DNA of 36,251 nucleotides from Actinophytocola sp. Lineage in GTDB: Bacteria; Actinomycetota; Actinomycetes; Mycobacteriales; Pseudonocardiaceae. Of this stretch, positions 31,679 to 36,251 are shown piece by piece. Within the stretch, counting starts at the first letter, position 1. The number at the start of each line of letters is the position of its first letter. Where the stretch lies: the NCBI GenBank assembly GCA_009377475.1, contig WHTY01000048.1, forward strand, positions 1-36,251, in the 5' to 3' direction. The notes beneath the pieces were generated by a model. It did not search any database, was not told where the DNA came from, and was given only the letters and a program-made list of their open reading frames with translations. The position numbers were made by a program, and so were the translations under genes.

Positions 31679-33163
31679 TCATCGAGACCCGGAAGGCGCG
31701 CCCTCTCGTGCCGTCCGCGCCACCGTCGTGCACTCCCGCGTGACCAGCGGCGAGTCCCACGTCCTGCGCCGCAGCCGCACGGGCACGTCCTCGCCGCGCG
31801 ACTCGGCGGCGAACACGGCGGCACGGGTGCGGCGGTACCAGACCGCCATCCGCCACGCCCCCGCCAGCAGCATGACCACCAGCGTGGAGAGCGCGATCCG
31901 GAAGTTGCCGTCGGAAAGCTGGAGCAGCACGCCGACGAGCAGCGAGGCGATCGTCGTCGCGACGAAGCCGCCGACGTTGACGACGCCGGTGGCGGTGCCG
32001 ACCCGCCACAGCGGGTTGTAGTCACGGGCGAGCGCGAACGCGACCGTCGAGACCGGACCGCCGAGCGAGAGCAGCGCGAACGCGACGAACAGCACGCCGA
32101 GCGGCAGTGTGCCCTGCCAGCCGAGCACCACCGCCCAGACCAGCACCGCGGTCACCAGATAGCCGATGACCAGCGGCATCCTGCGCTCCCTGCGACGCGA
32201 GGTCACCGCGCCCAGCAGCGGGCCGGTCACCATCGAGCTGATGACCAGCACCATCAGCACGCTACTCGCCGTCGTCGGGGAGTAACCCTGCCCTTGCACC
32301 AGGAACGGCACGCCCCACAGCAGGCCAAGCGTGGTGGGGGCGAACATGGTCGAGAAGTGAGTCCAGAAGCCGAGTCGGGTGCCGGGCACGCGCCACGCCG
32401 CGAGCACCTGCGCGCCCACCTCACGCGCGGAGGTGTGGCGCGGCGTCTCCCGCACGCTGCCCTCCGGGACGTCGCGCACCGCGAACCGGACGAGGAACAC
32501 GACCAGCGCGGTCACGATGCCCGCGCCGAGGAACGTCGGCAGCCAGCCGGGACCGGCGAGCAGCAGGGTGAGCGGGACGGTGGCGGCGAGCGCGCCGACG
32601 AAGCCGAGTGCGCTGGTCAGCGTCGTGACGATGGTGTACTGCCTGATCGGGAAGTGGTTCGCGGCCAGCCGCAGCACCGAGACGAAGGTGAGCGCGTCGC
32701 CGAGGCCGAGCACGCCGCGGGCGGCAAGGCCGAGCCAGTAGGTGTCCGCGAGAGCGAGCAGCAGTTGTCCCGCCGCGAGCAGGACGAGGGCGGTGATCAG
32801 GATCCTGCGGGGGCCGTAACGGTCGACGAGGACGCCGGTGGGAATCTGCATCGCGGCGTACACGCCGATCTGCAACACGGTGAACGTGCCCAGCGCGGCG
32901 GCGCCGACGCCGAACCGATCGGCGGCCTCCAGCCCGGCGACGCCGAACGACGTCCGGTGGAACACGGCGAGCACGTAGACGAGGGCGCCGGTGAGCCAGA
33001 CGATCCAGGAGCGCAGCGAGACGGATCGCGCCACGCCGGGCTGAGTGGGGATGGACTTCGGCGGGGCGGCCTGGGTCGCGGCGGGTCTGGCAGCGGACTT
33101 GGCAGCGGACGATGGCGTTGACTGTGGCGAGGCGGACGGCGACGAACTGGACGACGTCGGCAC
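31679..33163 (-). CDS. MFS transporter
   Basis: A 494-residue membrane transporter with about 12 helices. The first 48 residues are a Ser/Pro/Ala-rich cytoplasmic tail, unusual in length. Motif A is GVLVDRYGPRR (110-120) between helices 2 and 3. The segments WIVWLTGALVYVLAVFHRTSFGVAG and ARGVLGLGDALTFVSVLRLAANHFP resemble nitrate/nitrite-type or related exporter families of the MFS. The start is the GTG at 33163, with AAGGAG four to five bases upstream. It converges on the regulator gene and has a TACGTA site about 80 bases upstream, so it may be co-regulated with iorAB. Substrate unknown. Confidence 0.88.
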   Translation of the reverse strand: MPTSSSSSPSASPQSTPSSAAKSAARPAATQAAPPKSIPTQPGVARSVSLRSWIVWLTGALVYVLAVFHRTSFGVAGLEAADRFGVGAAALGTFTVLQIGVYAAMQIPTGVLVDRYGPRRILITALVLLAAGQLLLALADTYWLGLAARGVLGLGDALTFVSVLRLAANHFPIRQYTIVTTLTSALGFVGALAATVPLTLLLAGPGWLPTFLGAGIVTALVVFLVRFAVRDVPEGSVRETPRHTSAREVGAQVLAAWRVPGTRLGFWTHFSTMFAPTTLGLLWGVPFLVQGQGYSPTTASSVLMVLVISSMVTGPLLGAVTSRRRERRMPLVIGYLVTAVLVWAVVLGWQGTLPLGVLFVAFALLSLGGPVSTVAFALARDYNPLWRVGTATGVVNVGGFVATTIASLLVGVLLQLSDGNFRIALSTLVVMLLAGAWRMAVWYRRTRAAVFAAESRGEDVPVRLRRRTWDSPLVTRECTTVARTAREGAPSGSR

Positions 33164-33230
33164 GGATCTCCTTCACGGGCGGCGGGCGGACACGGACTCA
33201 CGACGCGGCACGGGGCGCCCGCACGAGAAC

Positions 33231-33252
33231 GGTACCCCCGTACCACTACGTA
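33231..33252. promoter_or_regulatory. TACGTA site upstream of the MFS gene (site D)
   Basis: GTACCACTACGTA (33240-33252), preceded by GGTACCCCC, resembles sites B and C (GTA-CC-ACTACGTA core) with two bases fewer between the halves. It lies about 80 bases upstream of the MFS GTG start. Confidence 0.42.
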
Positions 33253-33375
33253 TATCGCTCCGTGACCTCGAATCCATACCACTTTTCGCCGTGGGATCGA
33301 CCACACCGCGAGCCGCAGCCGCCCGCCCCGCCCGAGGCCCCCGAGGCCCCGCGATCCGGTCCCGCGTGTCTCACC

Positions 33376-33459
33376 TTATTCGCCGCGAGTCACACCCTGT
33401 TCGGCGCGAGTTGCACCGAAATCGCCGTGAACTGCACCTTATCCGCCGCGAACTGCACC
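33376..33459. repeat. Four degenerate 21-bp tandem repeats
   Basis: Units of exactly 21 bases at 33376, 33397, 33418 and 33439 follow the pattern NNNTCGCCGCGARYTGCACC. They fill the gap between the MFS upstream region and the nrnA stop (33465). No gene is seen in 33164-33464. There is no spacer, so this is not a CRISPR array. Confidence 0.8.
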
Positions 33460-33464
33460 TGGCG

Positions 33465-34472
33465 TCAGAGGCGCGGGGCGTCCGCCAGAGCTTTGCGGAG
33501 TGCGGCCATGGCCTCGTCGGCGGTCCCGTCGATGGTGCAGCCCGCCGCGAGCCGGTGGCCACCGCCGCCGCACGCCTTCGCCACAGCCGACACGTCGATG
33601 GCGCTCTTCCCGCGCAGCGACACCGTCCAGCACTGCGACGCCGTGCGCGGTTCAGTCTCCTTGAGCACGATCGCGACCTCGGCTTCGCGTGTCGCGCGGA
33701 TGACGTCGATGACGCTCTCGACCTCCTCGAACCGCACGTCCGACGCGAGCTCACGCGTCACGACGGCGTGCACCAGGCCAAGTCCCTGCGCGCCATCCGG
33801 CTCCAACTGCGTACCGGAGAGCACGTTCGCCAGCATCGGTAGCCACGCGAACGGGTGAGCGTCCAGCAGCTCGTAGCTGAGCGCATTGGCCTCGGCACCC
33901 GCATCGACCAGCCGTGCGGCCATCCGGTGCGTGTCCCCGCTGGCGCGGCGGAAGCCACTCGTGTCGGTGAGCAAGCCCGCGTACAGACACCGCGCGATGT
34001 TCGCGTCGAGCTCGTGGCCAAGTTCGTCCAGGATGCGCAGCACCACGACGACGCTCGCCTCGGCCTCGACGTCCACGACGTTGTGCGTGCCGTACTCGGT
34101 GTTCGACGGGTGGTGGTCAATGACCAGCACCGAACCGCCCGCGCGCTTCGTCGCCTCGACCCGCCCGCCGAGGACGCCGAGCCGGTCGACCGCAGGCGTG
34201 TCCACCGCGACAAGTACCTGTTCGGACTCCGGCAGCTTCCCCGGCGGGACGACGAGCCCTTCGACGTCGAGGCGGCGCAGCGACTCCTGCAGCTCGGCGG
34301 GCCGCGCGAAACTCACGCGCACGTCGGCGCCACGCGCGCGCAGCGCGAGGCCGAGTGCGAGCGCGCCGCCGATGGCGTCGGCGTCCGGATTGACATGCCC
34401 CAACAGAGTGACATCGTGCGCGTCCCGCAGCAGGGCCGCGACGTCGGCAAGCGAGGTATCCACAATGGGCAC
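33465..34472 (-). CDS. nrnA: DHH-family phosphoesterase, NrnA-type oligoribonuclease/pAp phosphatase
   Basis: A 335-residue DHH-DHHA1 protein. It degrades short RNA oligonucleotides and dephosphorylates pAp in bacteria that lack Orn-type activity, and related actinobacterial proteins also cut cyclic dinucleotides. Motifs: GHVNPDADAIGG (His26, Asp30, Asp32), VAVDTP (Asp91), VIDHHPSN (Asp119-His120-His121), LLTDTSGFR, and the DHHA1 loop GGGGHRLAAG (302-311). I start it at the GTG at 34472 (VPIVDTSLADVA). A longer frame runs back to the neighbouring divergent gene's start. It belongs to the conserved infB-rbfA-nrnA region. Confidence 0.92.
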   Translation of the reverse strand: MPIVDTSLADVAALLRDAHDVTLLGHVNPDADAIGGALALGLALRARGADVRVSFARPAELQESLRRLDVEGLVVPPGKLPESEQVLVAVDTPAVDRLGVLGGRVEATKRAGGSVLVIDHHPSNTEYGTHNVVDVEAEASVVVVLRILDELGHELDANIARCLYAGLLTDTSGFRRASGDTHRMAARLVDAGAEANALSYELLDAHPFAWLPMLANVLSGTQLEPDGAQGLGLVHAVVTRELASDVRFEEVESVIDVIRATREAEVAIVLKETEPRTASQCWTVSLRGKSAIDVSAVAKACGGGGHRLAAGCTIDGTADEAMAALRKALADAPRL

Positions 34473-34545
34473 GCTACGCGCTCGAATCGGCGGGCTGGCC
34501 AGGCGATACCATCGAACGCCCCGTTCCACCACGTTAAGGCTGTGC

Positions 34546-35598
34546 ATGACCGACTACGCCCTTTTGGTGCTGCCCGCCGCCAACCGCGTCTACGCCGACG
34601 CGACGAGCAGGTTGTTGCGCCACGAACTCGCCGTGCTCGGCCGCCTCGGCGTGGACGTCGAACTGCGCGACCTCGCCGAGACCCGGATCGGCGGCGTAGA
34701 GTACGTCGGTTTCCGCACGGCGTCGCCGCTGACGGACGACGACCTCGCGGTGCTGTCGAACGCGTCCGCCGCGTACGCGCTGTTCGAGGTCATCGATTCG
34801 GGTGAACACGGACGGGTGCTGCGGCCGGTGACGCGCACGCCGCAGGACCGGTTCGACTCCGACCTGCTCACGATCCAGAAGTACACCGGCAAGACGAACG
34901 AGCTGTTCACGCGGCTGCTGGTGAACCTGACGTGCATGGCGCTGGACGAGCCGCGCGCGATGCTGACACGGCGGTTGCGGCTGCTCGACCCGCTGTGCGG
35001 GCGCGGCACCACACTGAATCAGGCGATGATGTACGGCTTCGACGCGACCGGCGTCGACACGGACGGCAAGGACTTCGAGGCGTACGAACGCTTCATCAAG
35101 ACGTGGCTGCGCACGAAACGGTTCAAGCACACGGCGGAGTCCGGCGTGCTGCGCAAAAACAAGCAACGCCTCGGCCAGCGGCTGGACATCACGTACGCGC
35201 CGACGAAGGAGCAGTTCAAGGCGGGCGAGACAAACACCCTGAGCTATCGGGGCACGGACACGCTGCAGGTGGACGAGCTGTTCCCACCGCGTTCGTTCGA
35301 CCTGATCGTCACAGACGCGCCGTACGGGGTGCAGCACGGCAGCCACCGCGAGGCCGCCCTGGCGCGCAGCCCGCGTGACCTGCTCGCCGCGGCCGTGCCG
35401 GTGTGGTTGCGGGTGCTGCGGCCAGGCGGTGCGCTGGGGATTTCGTGGAACGTCCGGGTGCTGCCACGCGACGAGCTGGTCGCGATCCTGCGGAAGTCCG
35501 GGCTCGACGTCCACGACGGTCCGCCGTTCGACGGCTTCGTGCACCGGGTGGACCAGGCCATCGAGCGCGACCTGCTGGTGGCGTCACTACCCCGCTGA
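34546..35598 (+). CDS. TRM11-like SAM-dependent RNA/DNA methyltransferase
   Basis: A 350-residue methyltransferase of the TRM11/UPF0020 type. The N-terminal 110 residues look like a THUMP-like or substrate-binding domain (YALLVLPAANRVYADATSRLLRHELAVLG). The catalytic domain has motif I LLDPLCGRGTT (146-156), FDATGVDTDGKDFEAYERF, and motif IV TDAPYGVQHG (256-265), where relatives usually have DPPY. It ends with LRPGGALGISWNVRVLPRDELVAIL. It may N-methylate a guanine of tRNA. It lies on the opposite strand from its core neighbours nrnA and rbfA, with 73 bases of shared upstream region to nrnA and a converging repeat-rich gap to rbfA. No ribosome-binding site is obvious. Confidence 0.85.
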   Translation: MTDYALLVLPAANRVYADATSRLLRHELAVLGRLGVDVELRDLAETRIGGVEYVGFRTASPLTDDDLAVLSNASAAYALFEVIDSGEHGRVLRPVTRTPQDRFDSDLLTIQKYTGKTNELFTRLLVNLTCMALDEPRAMLTRRLRLLDPLCGRGTTLNQAMMYGFDATGVDTDGKDFEAYERFIKTWLRTKRFKHTAESGVLRKNKQRLGQRLDITYAPTKEQFKAGETNTLSYRGTDTLQVDELFPPRSFDLIVTDAPYGVQHGSHREAALARSPRDLLAAAVPVWLRVLRPGGALGISWNVRVLPRDELVAILRKSGLDVHDGPPFDGFVHRVDQAIERDLLVASLPR

Positions 35599-35738
35599 CG
35601 TCGTGTCCCGCCTCCATGACGCCGTGTCCTGCGCTCACGACGTTGTGTGTGACGTTCCGGACGCCGTGTTCCTTACCGCGAGTACGAACATGCGTGCAGG
35701 AACGGGGGGACACGGCGCGCTGAGCGGGGGACACGGCG
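35596..35738. repeat. Repeated ACGCCGTGTCC elements forming alternative hairpins
   Basis: TGACGTCGTGTCC (35596), TGACGCCGTGTCC (35617), ACGACGTTGTGTG (35638) and GGACGCCGTGTTCC (35659) repeat in one orientation. GGACACGGCG occurs inverted at 35708-35717 and 35729-35738. CGCCGTGTCC (35620-35629) pairs perfectly with either. Lying between converging genes, it probably serves as a two-way terminator. Confidence 0.65.
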
Positions 35739-35762
35739 GACCAGCCAGGGCCGGTGGCGCTA

Positions 35763-36200
35763 CTACTCCTCGTCGGGGGTGCGGTAGGGGTCCGCGTCGC
35801 CCGCGGGCTGCGCGCCAGTGGCGCGGCGGGCGACCTCGGCGTCGGCCTCCCGTGCCTTCGCCAGCAGCTCGTCGATGCGGCGGGCGTCCTCCGGCATGGT
35901 GTCGGCGACGAACGTCAGCGTCGGGGTGAACCGGACGCCGGTGCCCTCGCCCACCTTCGTGCGCAGCACACCCCGCGCGGACTCAAGCGCGGCAGCGGCG
36001 CCAGCGATGTCCGGCTTCGCCTCGACGCTGTCGCCGAGCACGGTGTAGTACACGGTCGCGTCCCGCAGGTCACCGGTGATCTTCGTGTCGGTGATCGTCA
36101 CGTTGCCGAGGCGCGGATCCTTGATCTCGTGCTCGATGGCGGACGCGACGATCTGCCCGATCCGCTTCGCCAGCCTGCGTGCGCGGGTCTTGTCAGCCAC
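35763..36200 (-). CDS. rbfA: Ribosome-binding factor A
   Basis: A 145-residue KH-like protein that helps mature 16S rRNA and the 30S subunit. Diagnostic parts: [44 protein letters not shown], and [30 protein letters not shown]. The C-terminal 20 residues are an acidic, variable tail. The start is the GTG at 36200, with GGAGGTG seven bases upstream. It overlaps the end of the upstream DUF503-like gene by eight bases, the usual infB-DUF503-rbfA arrangement. Confidence 0.95.
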   Translation of the reverse strand: MADKTRARRLAKRIGQIVASAIEHEIKDPRLGNVTITDTKITGDLRDATVYYTVLGDSVEAKPDIAGAAAALESARGVLRTKVGEGTGVRFTPTLTFVADTMPEDARRIDELLAKAREADAEVARRATGAQPAGDADPYRTPDEE

Positions 36201-36251
36201 GGCGCACCTCCTGTTCGTGCTCCTCGTCGTCCGGGCCGAACCAACGCCTGC
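36193..36251 (-). CDS. C-terminal fragment of a gene upstream of rbfA (probably DUF503)
   Basis: The last 18 codons of a minus-strand gene that continues past the window: [18 protein letters not shown], then TGA at 36195-36193. A WFGPDD-type ending and the position before rbfA fit DUF503 proteins. The stop lies inside the first codons of rbfA, so the genes are coupled. Confidence 0.6.
   Translation of the reverse strand, partial: RRWFGPDDEEHEQEVRRG

Noticed and set aside
31625..33121. 498-codon frame antisense to the MFS gene
   Set aside because: The minus strand gives a normal 12-helix transporter. This frame is Arg/Glu/His-biased.
33376..33459. CRISPR array
   Set aside because: Units are 21 bases with no spacers, they drift in sequence, and no cas gene is near.
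20897..33464. Integrative mobile element by classical criteria
   Set aside because: No integrase, transposase, tRNA target or flanking direct repeat is visible. The insertion is inferred from synteny only.

Overview
The window is high-GC actinobacterial chromosome. GTG and TTG starts, four-base ATGA/GTGA gene overlaps, leaderless-type -10 boxes next to start codons, a conservon, WXG-type secretion substrates and the DUF503-rbfA-nrnA-truB-ribF neighbourhood all fit an actinomycete. Pseudonocardiales (Amycolatopsis-like) is my best guess, from general resemblance only.

Left part (1-15.5 kb) is accessory. A non-coding leader (1-538) is followed by a complete four-gene operon, jetABCD (539-8614). 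This is a Wadjet-type SMC plasmid-defence system of the DUF2397/DUF2398/TIGR02680/DUF2399 variety. Next comes an orphan MNT-type nucleotidyltransferase with only a 21-codon remnant in its partner position. A minus-strand four-gene cassette follows (12046-9174): a small WXG100-like protein, a larger T7SS-signal protein with an apparent single-base frameshift, and two unrecognised proteins. On the plus strand lie a DinB-fold protein, a SAM methyltransferase behind a SoxR/MerR-type operator promoter, and a stand-alone LigD polymerase domain. A minus-strand excisionase-type antitoxin/PIN toxin pair closes this part.

Middle (15.6-20.9 kb, all minus strand): a secreted CocE/PepX-type hydrolase, the RNA cyclic phosphodiesterase thpR overlapping a small HTH gene, then core genes ribF and truB. 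Two intergenic regions here carry long inverted repeats and tandem repeats.

Right part (20.9-36.25 kb): core genes truB/ribF and nrnA/rbfA/DUF503 are on the same strand and in their usual relative order. They are separated by about 12.6 kb holding a Pro-rich repeat membrane protein, a conservon (cvnA-B-C-D), an isoquinoline-1-oxidoreductase-type molybdenum hydroxylase (iorAB), a LuxR-type STAND regulator and an MFS exporter. Four non-coding spots in this block carry the octamer ACTACGTA, including a perfect 16-bp inverted repeat made of four TACGTA hexamers between cvnA and iorA. I read this as a candidate co-regulated module joining GTPase signalling, an oxidoreductase, its regulator and an exporter. 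It is the least familiar signal in the window. A TRM11-like methyltransferase gene on the plus strand also sits between nrnA and rbfA.
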